Notes: generated from the sequence alone by a model not told the origin. A DNA stretch of 64,000 nt from Eubacterium sp. (GCA_017450645.1 JAFSTE010000018.1:62001-126000), one strand, 5' to 3'; counted from the stretch's first letter, positions 54,531-64,000 are shown. Program-made: numbers and translations.

Positions 54531-55792
54531 CACCGTTTTTTAAGATTGATAAAAGAATAGAGGACGCGTCCGATAAAGCGCTGAGTATGTGCAAAGAGCA
54601 GTTCGATACTATCGGGGATATTGCCGAGTACAATCAGCTTAAGGTGCAAAAGGCGTTTATAGATAACGGTATCAGCGAGACGCATTTTGTACCCTCTACG
54701 GGTTACGGCTACGGCGACAGAGGACGCGACACGCTCGACAAAGTGTGGGCGCAGGTGTTTTGTGCCGAGGACGCGCTCGTAAGGCATAATTTCGTATGCG
54801 GTACTCATACGCTTGCTACTGCGCTTTTCGGTGTGCTTCGCCCCGGAGATAATATGCTTTGTGTTACGGGTACGCCGTACGATACTATCCAAGGCGTTAT
54901 CGGTATTAGCGGAAGCGGTATGGGCTCGCTTAAGGATTACGGTATTAACTACAGTGAGGTCGCACTGAAGGACGAGCGCCCTGACCTTGAAGCTATTAAA
55001 AGCGCAGTAAATTCCGATACGACTATGGTTTATATTCAGCGCAGCAGAGGGTACGAGCTTCGTCCCTCGCTCAGCGTTGAGGATATAGAAGAAATTGTTA
55101 AATGCGTTAAGAAGCAGAATCCCGATGTAATAGTTATGGTTGATAACTGCTACGGCGAGTTTGTTCAAAAGCGCGAGCCTATCGAGGTCGGCGCGGACTT
55201 AATCGCGGGCTCTATGATTAAAAACGCAGGCGGCGGTATCGCTCGAACGGGTGGCTATATCGCAGGCAGGCGCGACCTTGTGGAAAAATGCGCTTATAGG
55301 CTTACTACACCGGGGCTCGGTAAAGAGGTCGGCGCAACTCTCGGTATGAACAGAGAGCTTTATATGGGGCTTTTCTACGCGCCTCATACGGTAAGCCAGG
55401 CGCTTAAAAGCGCGGTTTACATATCCGCACTGTTTTCCGTTTTCGGCTACGATGTTAAGCCGAAATATGATGAAAAGCGCGCTGATATCGTTCAGTCGCT
55501 CGGTCTTGAAAACGAGGAAAGCCTTGTCGCTTTTTGCCAGGGTATCCAAAGCGGAAGCCCTATAGACAGCTTCCTTTTACCCGAGCCCTGGGATATGCCC
55601 GGTTACGACAGCAAGGTCGTTATGGCGGCGGGCGCGTTTACACTCGGCTCGTCTATCGAGCTTTCCGCCGACGCACCTATCAGAGAGCCGTTTTACGCCT
55701 GGATTCAGGGCGGTTTAAACTTTAATTCGGCAAAAATCTGTGCGCTTCTTGCCGCGCAGCAAATGTTAGATAAAGGATTGTTAAAGGGTTAG
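54527..55792 (+). CDS. Methionine gamma-lyase-family PLP enzyme (YnbB/aluminium-resistance type)
   Basis: A 421-residue fold-type-I PLP enzyme of the Met_gamma_lyase/'aluminium resistance protein' family (Bacillus YnbB-like). PLP Lys232 is in GSMIKNAGG; FVCGTHTLATAL contacts the cofactor phosphate; VDNCYGEF gives the Asp that pairs with the pyridine nitrogen. Despite its name the physiological reaction is not settled. Start 54527 gives an ATGA overlap with the GNAT gene; the longer ATG at 54512 lies inside it. Confidence 0.87.
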   Translation: MTPFFKIDKRIEDASDKALSMCKEQFDTIGDIAEYNQLKVQKAFIDNGISETHFVPSTGYGYGDRGRDTLDKVWAQVFCAEDALVRHNFVCGTHTLATALFGVLRPGDNMLCVTGTPYDTIQGVIGISGSGMGSLKDYGINYSEVALKDERPDLEAIKSAVNSDTTMVYIQRSRGYELRPSLSVEDIEEIVKCVKKQNPDVIVMVDNCYGEFVQKREPIEVGADLIAGSMIKNAGGGIARTGGYIAGRRDLVEKCAYRLTTPGLGKEVGATLGMNRELYMGLFYAPHTVSQALKSAVYISALFSVFGYDVKPKYDEKRADIVQSLGLENEESLVAFCQGIQSGSPIDSFLLPEPWDMPGYDSKVVMAAGAFTLGSSIELSADAPIREPFYAWIQGGLNFNSAKICALLAAQQMLDKGLLKG

Positions 55793-55793
55793 T

Positions 55794-56504
55794 ATGGAAT
55801 ATAATTATAAGGGCATTACGCCCGAAGCTATAGAGCTTTTGTGCCTAAACAGGTTTAACGACTCTAAGCCGTTTTACGAGGAGCATAAAGAGGAGTTAAA
55901 GCAGGGGATAACCGTACCTATGCGCCAGATGGTGCTCGACTTATCCGATATTCTTTACGATATAGACGATAAGATGTATCTTGACCCTGTGCGTGCCGTT
56001 TCGCGAATTCACAGGGATACGCGCGGTAACCGCTCTAAGATTAAGTACCGCGAGAATATGTGGACTTTTTTCAGAAGATATAAAAAGGATTACCCTCAGG
56101 CTCCGTTTTATTATTTTGAGTTTTATCCGGACTCCTTCGGCTACGGCTTGGTTATCTGGACCTGGCGCGCTGCAAGTATGCAGGTTATGCACCGTATGAT
56201 TTTAGAGCAGCCAAAGCGCTTTTTAAAAGCGGTAAAGGCTTGCGCCGACGCAGGCTTTTCGTTTGAGTGCAGGGATTTTTATAAAAAAGATAGATTTCCC
56301 GACGCTCCGAAGGAGCTTAAGCCGTTTCTTGCGGCTAAGAATTTTCAGTTTTGCTACACTTCACCCGATTTAACGCGTCTTAATTCAACCGCGCTTATTG
56401 ACGAGATGAAGCTCGCGTTTGACATAGCAAGACCGATGTACGACTTTATGATTGAAGCACACGAAATAATGATGAGAGAGGGCTTTATTAAACCCGAGGA
56501 TTAA
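55794..56504 (+). CDS. DUF2461-family protein
   Basis: A 236-residue protein matching the DUF2461 family: FNDSKPFYEEHKEE near the N-terminus, DPVRAVSRIHRDTR (family motif with conserved Arg and His), then YYFEFYPDSFGYGLVIWT. The family has no established function. It starts 1 nt after the preceding stop with AAAGGG upstream, and ends 2 nt before addB, so it is part of the same operon. No signal peptide or membrane segment is seen. Confidence 0.85.
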   Translation: MEYNYKGITPEAIELLCLNRFNDSKPFYEEHKEELKQGITVPMRQMVLDLSDILYDIDDKMYLDPVRAVSRIHRDTRGNRSKIKYRENMWTFFRRYKKDYPQAPFYYFEFYPDSFGYGLVIWTWRAASMQVMHRMILEQPKRFLKAVKACADAGFSFECRDFYKKDRFPDAPKELKPFLAAKNFQFCYTSPDLTRLNSTALIDEMKLAFDIARPMYDFMIEAHEIMMREGFIKPED

Positions 56505-56506
56505 TT

Positions 56507-59500
56507 ATGCTACAGCTTATTTTAGGTAGAGCAGGCTACGGCAAAACAGAATATGTGTTCACTAAAATAAAAGAGCTTGTCGACAGCGGCAATAAGGATA
56601 TAATCCTGCTTGTTCCCGAGCAGTTTTCCTATTCGTCCGAAAGACGTCTCTTGAGCGACTTAGGCGCTAACAGAGTTAATTCTGTCAGCTGCCTTTCTTT
56701 CTCGCGCCTTTCTAACGAAATCGCGTCAATCTACGGCGGAAACGAACTCCCGCTTCTCACTAAGGGCGCAAGGGCTGTAATGATGAAAAAAGCGCTGTTA
56801 ACTGCGCAGGACGCCTTAAAGCTCTTTAACACAAATATCACCTCTAATTCGTTTATAAACAGCGTGCTTAAGATTTACGACGAAATGAAGTCCTGCCGTA
56901 TTACCTCAGACGATTTGCGCGACGCCTGCGAGGATACACAAAGTGAGCTTCTTAAGCTTAAACTCGGCGATATCGCGCTTATTATGGACGCCTACGACGC
57001 GCTTATCGAGGGCGAGTACTACGACAGCGAAAACGAGCTTACGCGCCTTTATCATAAGCTCAGTAACCTTGACTTTTTTAAGGGTAAGACCGTCTTTATC
57101 GACGGCTTTTCGGGCTTTGTTGCTCAGGAGTATAAGATTATTGAGGTTATGATTAAGCAGACTAAGGACTTATTTATAACCTTCTGCACCGACTCGTATA
57201 ACAATAACGATAAATTCGATTTGTTTTCGTATGTTAACTCTAATATCCGTATTCTAAAAGGCGTTACTAACAAGGCGGGGGCGCAGATGGCGCAGCCCGT
57301 AATTCTTGACAGGAATTACAGATGTAATAATAACGAGCTGTTACATCTTGAAAAAAATGTCTTTTCTAACATCATTGATACATATTCAGAAAATGTAAAT
57401 AACATATCTCTCTACAGCGCTAAGAATATTACCGACGAGTGCGATAATGTCGCGCTTAACATCTCTAAGCTGCTGAGAAATGGCTATCTTGCCTCGGATA
57501 TTACTGTAATTTGCAGGGATTTAGAGAAGTACCTTAAGGAGCTCCAGTTCTCTTTTAAAAAGTTTAATATCCCGTATTATAACGACGAGAGGCAGGATAT
57601 TTCGTCCCAGCCGCTTATAATGCTGGTTAATTTTATATTCAGAACGATTATCTATTCCTATAAAAGCGAGGATGTTTTCTCGCTGCTTAAAACCGGTCTT
57701 TGTCCGCTTTCCACCGAACAAATCAGCGCGCTCGAGAACTACGCTTTCGTTTGGAATATTAACGGCTCGGACTGGAAGCGCGAGTTTACCGAAAGTCCTA
57801 AGGGCTTTACCGAAAAGCTCAGCGACTCCGATATTGAAAAGATTAAAGCGCTTAATGATAGCCGCAATTATGTTGTATCGGTTATCGAGAAGTTCAGAAG
57901 GCGCTGTAAGGACGCAACCTGCCTTGATATAAGTAAGGCTTTGTACTATGCGCTTATTGACTTTAAAGCTGACGAAAACCTTAAATCGTTAGCTGTTACG
58001 CTTGATAATAACGGTAAATCCGCCCTTGCTGACGAGCAGGGCAGAATCTGGGATATGCTTATGGAAATCCTTGATAAGCTCGCCGTTACCGGTAAGGACG
58101 AGCCGATTACGATTAAGGAGTACTATAAGCTATTTAACCTTATGATTTCTAACGAGGACTTGGGCTCTATTCCGTCGGGTCTTGATAATGTACAGGTAGG
58201 CTCAGCCGACAGAATCAGGTGCGATAATCCAAAGGTCGTATTCGTTGTCGGCGCTAACGAGGGCGAGTTCCCGCAGGCTGTCAGCTCCTCGGGACTTTTA
58301 TCCGAAAACGACAGAGTCAGCCTTATTAATATGAATAAGGACTTTAAGCTCTATTCCTACGGCGAAACCCTTAATGCTCAGGAAAAATACTTTGCCTATA
58401 TGGCGCTGTGCTCTGCAACCGAAAAGCTCTTTGTGTCCTACCGCGAAGGCGCTGCTCAGGGTGCGGAGTCGTCTATCGTTACTAATATTAAGAGTATATT
58501 CCCGAGCGTTCCTGCGCTGAGCTTCAATAACGAGCTTAGCGTTGACAGTATCGAAAGCAGGGAAAACGCCTTTGAGCTGCTCTCGACCTCATATACTGAG
58601 AATACTGAGTTTATCAGCTCGCTTAACGAGTATTTTAAAAACCAAAACGATTATAAATACCGTCTTGACGCGGTCGAAAGGCTCGTTAAAAACGAGGATG
58701 TTACCCTTAACGATAAGGCGCTTTCGACCGAGCTGTTTAAAAAGGATATGTACCTTTCTGCGTCGAGGATTGAGGACTATTTTAACTGCGCGTTCAGGTA
58801 TTTTTGTAAATTCGGCCTTGGTGCAAGACCGCTTTTAAGAGCGCAGATGGACCCTATGCAGACGGGTACCGTTATTCACTATGTCCTTGAGCAGATTATT
58901 AAGGAAAAGGGCAGCAGCGGACTTGCGAGTCTTAGCGAAGGTGAAATAGTTATCCTTGTGAACTCCCATCTCGAAGAGTATCTTAAGTTTAAAATGGGCG
59001 ACTCGGATAAGTTTACACCCCGCTTTAAGTATCAGTTTATGCGCCTTTCAAAGATGCTTGTGTCAGTCGTTTTGCGCCTTAAATGCGAGTTTGAGCAGTC
59101 CGATTTTGAAGCTAAAGCGTTTGAACTTAAAATCGGTGACGGCACCGACGGCGAGGAGGTTAAGTCGCATAAAATCGACCTTCCCGACGGCGGCAGCATT
59201 ATGATAAAAGGCGCTGTCGACAGGGTGGATGTTTTTGATAAAAACGGCGAGCGCTATGTAAGAGTTGTGGACTATAAGTCGGGTAAAAAAGAGTTTTTAC
59301 TCTCCGATGTTTTGTACGGTCTTAACCTGCAGATGTTTATATATCTGTTTACTCTTGCTGACAGCGACTCGGATTATAACGGTATTTCCTCGGGCGTGCT
59401 ATATATGCACTCAGCGCGTAATGTTATCAGCCTTGACAGAAATAACGACCAAAGCGCCGCTAAAGCCGAGGAAAACAAGCAGTTTAAAATGAAGGGCCTT

Positions 59501-59857
59501 GTCTTAAACGACGCCGAGCATGAAATCGCAAAGCATATGGAACACGACTTAAACGGCGAATTTATACCCGTAAAATACAGCGATAAAAACGGTGTTTTCG
59601 GCAATATCGTGTCGCTTGAGGAGCTCGGTATAATTTCTAAACAGATTGACTCGCTTATTGCACAGATGGGTGTGTCGCTGCATAGCGGTAATATATCTCA
59701 AAATCCCGTTAACGGTAAAAATCACGACAAAACCTGCGATTTTTGCGACTATAAATCCGTTTGTAAAAACAGACGCGAGATTAATAAAAAAGAGCTTGAA
59801 ACTCTCGATAATTCCCAGGCGCTTAGCATTATGAAAGGCGGTGATTTAAATGCCTGA
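56507..59857 (+). CDS. addB: AddAB helicase-nuclease subunit AddB
   Basis: A 1116-residue AddB, partner of AddA in processing double-strand breaks to Chi-like sites. The N-terminal nucleotide-binding GRAGYGKTE is at 7-15; the C-terminal nuclease domain has RVVDYKSGKKEF. Fe-S cluster ligands typical of AddB are present: Cys761 (NCAFRYFC region) with Cys1077, Cys1080 and Cys1086. Length is near the family's 1150. It overlaps addA by 8 nt. Confidence 0.95.
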   Translation: MLQLILGRAGYGKTEYVFTKIKELVDSGNKDIILLVPEQFSYSSERRLLSDLGANRVNSVSCLSFSRLSNEIASIYGGNELPLLTKGARAVMMKKALLTAQDALKLFNTNITSNSFINSVLKIYDEMKSCRITSDDLRDACEDTQSELLKLKLGDIALIMDAYDALIEGEYYDSENELTRLYHKLSNLDFFKGKTVFIDGFSGFVAQEYKIIEVMIKQTKDLFITFCTDSYNNNDKFDLFSYVNSNIRILKGVTNKAGAQMAQPVILDRNYRCNNNELLHLEKNVFSNIIDTYSENVNNISLYSAKNITDECDNVALNISKLLRNGYLASDITVICRDLEKYLKELQFSFKKFNIPYYNDERQDISSQPLIMLVNFIFRTIIYSYKSEDVFSLLKTGLCPLSTEQISALENYAFVWNINGSDWKREFTESPKGFTEKLSDSDIEKIKALNDSRNYVVSVIEKFRRRCKDATCLDISKALYYALIDFKADENLKSLAVTLDNNGKSALADEQGRIWDMLMEILDKLAVTGKDEPITIKEYYKLFNLMISNEDLGSIPSGLDNVQVGSADRIRCDNPKVVFVVGANEGEFPQAVSSSGLLSENDRVSLINMNKDFKLYSYGETLNAQEKYFAYMALCSATEKLFVSYREGAAQGAESSIVTNIKSIFPSVPALSFNNELSVDSIESRENAFELLSTSYTENTEFISSLNEYFKNQNDYKYRLDAVERLVKNEDVTLNDKALSTELFKKDMYLSASRIEDYFNCAFRYFCKFGLGARPLLRAQMDPMQTGTVIHYVLEQIIKEKGSSGLASLSEGEIVILVNSHLEEYLKFKMGDSDKFTPRFKYQFMRLSKMLVSVVLRLKCEFEQSDFEAKAFELKIGDGTDGEEVKSHKIDLPDGGSIMIKGAVDRVDVFDKNGERYVRVVDYKSGKKEFLLSDVLYGLNLQMFIYLFTLADSDSDYNGISSGVLYMHSARNVISLDRNNDQSAAKAEENKQFKMKGLVLNDAEHEIAKHMEHDLNGEFIPVKYSDKNGVFGNIVSLEELGIISKQIDSLIAQMGVSLHSGNISQNPVNGKNHDKTCDFCDYKSVCKNRREINKKELETLDNSQALSIMKGGDLNA

Positions 59858-62800
59858 ATGGACGCCTTCCCAGCAAAACGCCATTGACGCGCGAAATTCT
59901 AACATACTTGTTTCGGCTGCGGCTGGTTCGGGCAAAACCGCCGTACTTACCGAGCGCGTGGTTAATATGATTACGGATGAGGCAAATCCGGTTGATTTGG
60001 ACAGCCTTCTTATCGTAACCTTTACTAATGCCGCCGCTGCGGAAATGAGAATGCGTATTTCAAAAGCGCTTAACGCCCGCGTCATTAAAGAGCCGAATAA
60101 TACTAATATTTTGCGCCAGATTTCGCTGCTTCCTTCTGCAAAGATATGCACTATCGACTCATTTTGCATTAATCTTGTACGCGAAAACTTCTTTAAGCTC
60201 GATATTTCGCAGGACTTTAAAATCCTTGATAATGCACAGCAGCTTCTCCTTGAGGACAATGCTGCAAACGAGCTAATAGAAAAGCATTACGAAACCGAGA
60301 ACGACGAGTTTAAAAAGGTCGTTGAGCTTTTGTGCTCTATGAAAAACGACAGCGACCTTGTTGAAACGATAAAGCGTATAGCGTCATATGTATCGGTTCA
60401 GCCGTTTGTTAATAAATGGCTTGATATGTGCTGCGAGGAGTATAATCCCGCTGTACCTCTCGAAGAGAGCGGCAGCGTAAAGTATGTTGTAAGCGAGGTC
60501 GGGTCCTGCCTTGACGAAGCGTTCGGGCTTATTGATAAGGCTAAGGAGCTTCTTGACGAGGGCGACGAGCTTTACACTAAATACTTTGAAATGTTAGAGA
60601 GCGACAGGCTTGCATTTGAAAGCATAAAATCTAATCTTACTCTCGACTGGGATTCGCTTATGAACGCTGCACTTAATGTGTCGTTTATGCGTATGCCGAG
60701 TAAAAGGGGATATACAAGCCCTGCAAAAGGCGTTATTACTTCTATCCGTGACTCGTATAAGGATATTCTAAAAAGCGATATTAAGCCGCTCTTTATAGCA
60801 TATTCCGACGACATTAAAAGCGATAACGAGTACCTTTATCCTATTATTAAAACGCTCTGCTCGCTTGTGGCAGAGTTTAACGAAAACCTGCTTGAAAAAA
60901 AGCGGGAGCTTAACGCCTATTCCTTTGCGGATATCGAGCGCTTTGCTATGGAGTTGCTGTTTTATCTTGACGATAACTGTACCGTCTGCCGTACTGATTT
61001 GGCAAGCGAGCTTTCTGAGAGCTTTTATGAGATTTTAGTTGACGAGTATCAGGATACTAACGCTGCTCAGGACACACTCTTTGAGATGCTCTCAAACGGC
61101 AGAAACCGCTTTATGGTGGGCGATGTTAAGCAAAGCATTTACCGCTTCCGCCTTGCTATGCCCGACATTTTCAACGCTAAAAAAGAGCAGTTCGAGTACT
61201 ACAGTGCTGACTCCGACAGCGCCGACAAAAAGATAATACTTGATAAAAACTTCCGCTCGAGAAAGGGTATTTGTGACTTTACTAACTTTATCTTTTCTAA
61301 TCTTATGAGCAGGAAAATCGGCGAGCTTGACTACACGCCCGAGGATTACCTTAATAACGGGGCAGTGTTTGAAAACAGCGATATCCCTTCCGCTCAGATT
61401 AATATACTCGAAGCGCCCGAGGAGATGGACGCCGACGAGTACGAAGCGCGTCAGGCGGCGCAACTCATTTTACATAAAATTCGCAGCGGCGAAACAGTGC
61501 GCGACGGCGACAGCTATCGTAAGATTAAGTTTTCGGACTTCGCAGTGCTTTTCCGCTCGCCTAAAAGGGTTATGCCCGTTTTTGCTAAGGTATTCGGCGA
61601 GTACGGTATCCCGACTGTATCTAATAACAGAATTAACCTCTTTGATAATAACGAGGTTTCTATCCTTATGTCGCTGCTCAGAACGGTTGACAACCCGTCA
61701 AGAGATGTCGAGCTGCTAGCAACGCTTATGTCCGTATTTTACGGCTATTCAGCTGACGATATCGCAAGAGCCAGGGTAAACTCTAAAGGCGGTAATCTCT
61801 ATTCAGCTATTTCTAAGGACGAGAGCTTTAAGAGATTTTTGGCGGATATAGAGCTTTACAGACAGTACGCTTCTTCAATGAGCGTCGAGAGCTTTTTGCG
61901 CCAGATTATCAGCGACACCTCGTACTTGTCCGTAATTTCCGCTATGGGCGACGGCGAGCAAAGGCGACAGAATGTTATGAAGCTTCTGTCCCTTGCCTCT
62001 AATTTTGATAAGGGTGAAAATGTCGGACTTACAGCCTTTATCCGCTTTGTTGATAATATTATCGAAAGAGGAGTTGAGGTCGACAGCGCCGAGCTTTCGG
62101 GAAGCGGCGCTATGGGCGTTTCGCTTATGTCGGTGCATCAGTCAAAGGGACTTGAATTTCCCGTTTGTATCTTTGCAGGTACTGCACATAAGTATAATAC
62201 CGAGGATTTGCGTCAGCTTGTTCTGATTAACAACCACAGCGGTATCGGACTGAAGGTAAATAACGAAAACGGACTCTACAGATACAATTCGCTTCAGTAT
62301 TCGTGTATAAAGAACATAAACGCCTGCGCTTCTCAAAGCGAGAACCTTCGCGTGCTTTATGTTGCGATAACCCGTGCTAAAGAGCAGTTTATAATCTTTT
62401 CTACCTTTAAGAACAAAGAGTCGGTTATTAACCGCCTTTCCTCTAAGCTGCTTGGCGGCAAGGTATTACCGAGTACTGTTAAGCATATCCAAAACGACGC
62501 CGAAATGCTTCTTTTGTGCGCTCTTATGCATAAAGACGCTAAGGAGTTACGCACCTTTTCGGGCGAAACCCTGCCGCTTGATACGCGCTTTGATTTTAAG
62601 CTCGATATTAATTTCGGCGAGGTGCTTGAAGAGGGTAACAGTCTTAGCGAGGATGTAATCCCGCCTAATGACCAGCTTGTTGCCGAGATAGAGGATAAGC
62701 TCAGCTTTTCGTACTTCAGGCGAGAGCTTTCGGGCTTTTCGTCTAAGCGAAACGCGTCGGAGCTTGACGAGCGCGACAGCGGCTTTAAGTTCTTTGCAAA

Positions 62801-63332
62801 GACTAAGCCTGCCTTCCTCGATAAAACGGGTATGTCGAGCGCTCAGCGCGGAAGCGCTATGCACGCGTTTATGCAGTACGCTGACTTTAGCAGCGCCTGC
62901 GCCGATATTACTGCGGAAGCAAGGCGTCTCAATGACTGTAGTTTTATTACAGCAGAACAGCTTGAAGCGCTTAATACCGATAAGCTTAAGGCTTTCTTTA
63001 ACAGCGATATTGCAAGGCGGATTATGAACAGCGATAATGTCTACCGCGAGTTTAAGGTGTCCGCTTTTGTGCCGGTAAGTGAGTTTGAAAATACCGAATT
63101 TGACGACGAAATACTCGTTCAGGGTATTGCGGACTGCGTGTTCGAGGAGGACGGCGAGTTAGTCCTCGTCGACTATAAGACGGATTATGTAAAGAGCGAG
63201 GACGAGCTTTTGTCACTCTATAAAAAGCAGCTTGCGTTTTATAGATACGCTATCGAAAAAACGCTTAATAAGCCGGTAAAAGAGTCGCTTTTGTACTCGT
63301 TTAAGCTGTCAAAAGAGTGTCTTTACAAATAA
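59850..63332 (+). CDS. addA: AddAB helicase-nuclease subunit AddA
   Basis: A 1160-residue UvrD-like helicase with nuclease domain. Walker A GSGKT (26-30), LVDEYQDTNAAQD (motif II), GDVKQSIYRFR (motif III), SVHQSKGLEFPV and LYVAITRAKEQF (motifs V-VI) are all present. The C-terminal nuclease site has Asp1095 and Asp1108-Tyr-Lys1110. Forms the AddAB complex with the upstream gene. It ends the operon; no terminator is evident before the rpmE promoter. Confidence 0.96.
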   Translation: MPEWTPSQQNAIDARNSNILVSAAAGSGKTAVLTERVVNMITDEANPVDLDSLLIVTFTNAAAAEMRMRISKALNARVIKEPNNTNILRQISLLPSAKICTIDSFCINLVRENFFKLDISQDFKILDNAQQLLLEDNAANELIEKHYETENDEFKKVVELLCSMKNDSDLVETIKRIASYVSVQPFVNKWLDMCCEEYNPAVPLEESGSVKYVVSEVGSCLDEAFGLIDKAKELLDEGDELYTKYFEMLESDRLAFESIKSNLTLDWDSLMNAALNVSFMRMPSKRGYTSPAKGVITSIRDSYKDILKSDIKPLFIAYSDDIKSDNEYLYPIIKTLCSLVAEFNENLLEKKRELNAYSFADIERFAMELLFYLDDNCTVCRTDLASELSESFYEILVDEYQDTNAAQDTLFEMLSNGRNRFMVGDVKQSIYRFRLAMPDIFNAKKEQFEYYSADSDSADKKIILDKNFRSRKGICDFTNFIFSNLMSRKIGELDYTPEDYLNNGAVFENSDIPSAQINILEAPEEMDADEYEARQAAQLILHKIRSGETVRDGDSYRKIKFSDFAVLFRSPKRVMPVFAKVFGEYGIPTVSNNRINLFDNNEVSILMSLLRTVDNPSRDVELLATLMSVFYGYSADDIARARVNSKGGNLYSAISKDESFKRFLADIELYRQYASSMSVESFLRQIISDTSYLSVISAMGDGEQRRQNVMKLLSLASNFDKGENVGLTAFIRFVDNIIERGVEVDSAELSGSGAMGVSLMSVHQSKGLEFPVCIFAGTAHKYNTEDLRQLVLINNHSGIGLKVNNENGLYRYNSLQYSCIKNINACASQSENLRVLYVAITRAKEQFIIFSTFKNKESVINRLSSKLLGGKVLPSTVKHIQNDAEMLLLCALMHKDAKELRTFSGETLPLDTRFDFKLDINFGEVLEEGNSLSEDVIPPNDQLVAEIEDKLSFSYFRRELSGFSSKRNASELDERDSGFKFFAKTKPAFLDKTGMSSAQRGSAMHAFMQYADFSSACADITAEARRLNDCSFITAEQLEALNTDKLKAFFNSDIARRIMNSDNVYREFKVSAFVPVSEFENTEFDDEILVQGIADCVFEEDGELVLVDYKTDYVKSEDELLSLYKKQLAFYRYAIEKTLNKPVKESLLYSFKLSKECLYK

Positions 63333-63345
63333 TTTAAAAAAAGGC

Positions 63346-63374
63346 TTGCATTTTTAATATCCTTTTGTTATAAT
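63346..63374 (+). promoter_or_regulatory. Promoter of rpmE
   Basis: TTGCAT (63346-63351), a 17-nt spacer and TATAAT (63369-63374) preceded by TGT (extended -10); start near 63381. Confidence 0.7.
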
Positions 63375-63380
63375 GTTTAG

Positions 63381-63453
63381 GCATTAGCGATTTATTTTAT
63401 TATGCATTTATAGCTGATTTGTTATAACAAATTGTCTAAGCGAGGTGAAAGCA
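63381..63453 (+). promoter_or_regulatory. rpmE 5' leader with palindrome
   Basis: The 73-nt leader contains a perfect 16-nt palindrome ATTTGTTATAACAAAT (63417-63432) ending 9 nt before the Shine-Dalgarno GAGGTG. In RNA it folds as a short hairpin. L31 autoregulatory leaders are known in several phyla; whether this is one is inference. Confidence 0.4.
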
Positions 63454-63657
63454 ATGAAAGAGGGAATTCATCCTAACTACGAAACTTGCACAGTAAGATG
63501 TGCTTGCGGTGCTACTTACGAAACAAAGAGCACAAAAGGCGATATGAGAGTTGATATTTGTTCAAAATGCCATCCTTTCTTCACAGGTAAGCAGAAGCTT
63601 GTTGATACCGGTGGACGCGTTGACAGATTCAATAAGAGATTCGCTAAGAAGGCATAA
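63454..63657 (+). CDS. rpmE: 50S ribosomal protein L31, zinc-binding type
   Basis: A 67-residue L31. The zinc-ribbon (C+) form is shown by Cys16-Ala-Cys18 and Cys36-x2-Cys39, and [13 protein letters not shown] is the family signature. Start 63454 behind GAGGTG is preferred to a GTG at 63445 that lies within that site. Transcribed from its own promoter and followed by a strong terminator. A zinc-free paralogue may exist elsewhere. Confidence 0.96.
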   Translation: MKEGIHPNYETCTVRCACGATYETKSTKGDMRVDICSKCHPFFTGKQKLVDTGGRVDRFNKRFAKKA

Positions 63658-63678
63658 CTTTAGTCTTATAAAAATGAT

Positions 63679-63710
63679 GGCAACAGTCTATTCTGTTGCC
63701 TTGTTTTTTT
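63679..63710 (+). terminator. Terminator of rpmE
   Basis: GGCAACAG (63679-63686) / CTGTTGCC (63693-63700), 6-nt loop, TTGTTTTTTT tail. It lies directly before the YigZ-like gene, whose transcription may depend on read-through. Confidence 0.9.
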
Positions 63711-63719
63711 GGTGATATT

Positions 63720-64000
63720 ATGCAGGAATATAAAACTGTTGAAAAAGCGGCTGACGATTATTTTATCGAAAAGAAGTCCCGTTTTATCGGCTATGTAAAG
63801 CCCGTTAAAACTCAGGACGAAGCCGTCAGCTTTATTAACGAAATTAAATCTAAGCACTGGGACGCTACACACAATGTGTATGCGTATGTGTTGCGCGACA
63901 ATAACATACAGCGCTATTCCGACGACGGCGAGCCCGGCGGTACTGCGGGTATGCCCGTACTCGATGTTATTCTTAAGGAAAATGTCGTTGATGTATGCGT
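63720..64000 (+). CDS. YigZ/IMPACT-family protein, 3'-truncated by window edge
   Basis: The first 93 codons match the N-terminal UPF0029/IMPACT domain of YigZ-type proteins: KKSRFIGYVKPVKTQDEA, then KHWDATHNVYAYVLR and the hallmark YSDDGEPGGTAGMPVL. The family is conserved in bacteria and eukaryotes and is thought to act in translation-related regulation, but the bacterial role is not defined. The start ATG at 63720 lies 10 nt after the rpmE terminator tail with GGTGAT as a ribosome site. The gene runs off the window. Confidence 0.9.
   Translation, partial: MQEYKTVEKAADDYFIEKKSRFIGYVKPVKTQDEAVSFINEIKSKHWDATHNVYAYVLRDNNIQRYSDDGEPGGTAGMPVLDVILKENVVDVC

Overview
The window reads as chromosome of an anaerobic, spore-forming member of the class Clostridia (Bacillota), most likely an Oscillospirales/Ruminococcaceae-type gut organism. 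Reasons: a complete eight-gene spoIIIA operon and spoIIID, a ferredoxin-linked 2-oxoacid oxidoreductase, a T-box riboswitch, AddAB in place of RecBCD, strong AGGAGG ribosome binding sites with some TTG/GTG starts, and a Firmicutes-type housekeeping order (asp23-nusB-xseA-xseB-ispA-dxs-tlyA-nadK-argR-recN). The genus is an inference. No tRNA, rRNA, CRISPR array, insertion sequence or prophage was seen; coding density is high and almost everything is core genome.

Layout. 1-1963: 3' part of a pyruvate/2-oxoacid:ferredoxin oxidoreductase operon (porA partial, porB). 1964-3654: a secreted BspA-type leucine-rich-repeat protein behind a consensus promoter and a long, hairpin-rich leader. 3658-6318 (minus): a YhgE/Pip membrane protein with long Asp-Gly heptad blocks, divergent from a MIF-like tautomerase / sirtuin / lipoprotein operon (6484-8445); two copies of a palindromic operator-like site lie just downstream of the yhgE promoter. 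8534-8750: a self-contained small transcription unit (promoter, 5' hairpin, perfect Shine-Dalgarno, 22-codon ORF, terminator) that matches no family I know; it is the best candidate here for something undescribed. 8820-15394: phosphohexomutase, NifU-domain protein, GH38 alpha-mannosidase, a membrane protein and the CCA-adding enzyme. 15430-16992 (minus): an unusual SDR/epimerase with a C-terminal zinc ribbon. 17201-18379: metK.

18451-25216 (all minus): AIM24-like protein, proC, spoIIID, a small membrane protein, a long-form PRPP synthetase and a GtrA-YfhO fusion membrane protein. 25352-30024: spoIIIAA-AH, the mother-cell part of the SpoIIIA-SpoIIQ channel, behind a sequence resembling a sigma-E promoter. 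30104-41526: a long co-directional run of envelope, transcription, isoprenoid, NAD, arginine regulation and DNA repair genes that ends with tyrS and a GH51 arabinofuranosidase instead of the spoIVB-spo0A pair found after recN in Bacillus.

41523-43247: a perfect promoter and a tryptophan-specific T-box controlling a stand-alone TrpB2-type tryptophan synthase beta. 43396-46866: a MazF-family toxin with no visible antitoxin, then an OmpR-type response regulator and a multi-membrane-span histidine kinase. 46928-47437: dUTPase, whose ribosome binding site lies inside the terminator-like hairpin that follows the kinase gene. 47554-63332: ligA, an unknown membrane protein, murD, two tandem M42 aminopeptidases, a GNAT protein, a methionine gamma-lyase-family enzyme, a DUF2461 protein and addB-addA. 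63454-64000: rpmE (L31) and the start of a YigZ/IMPACT gene.

All calls come from reading the sequence and recalled family motifs; no database search was run. Promoters and hairpins were matched by eye and need transcript data.
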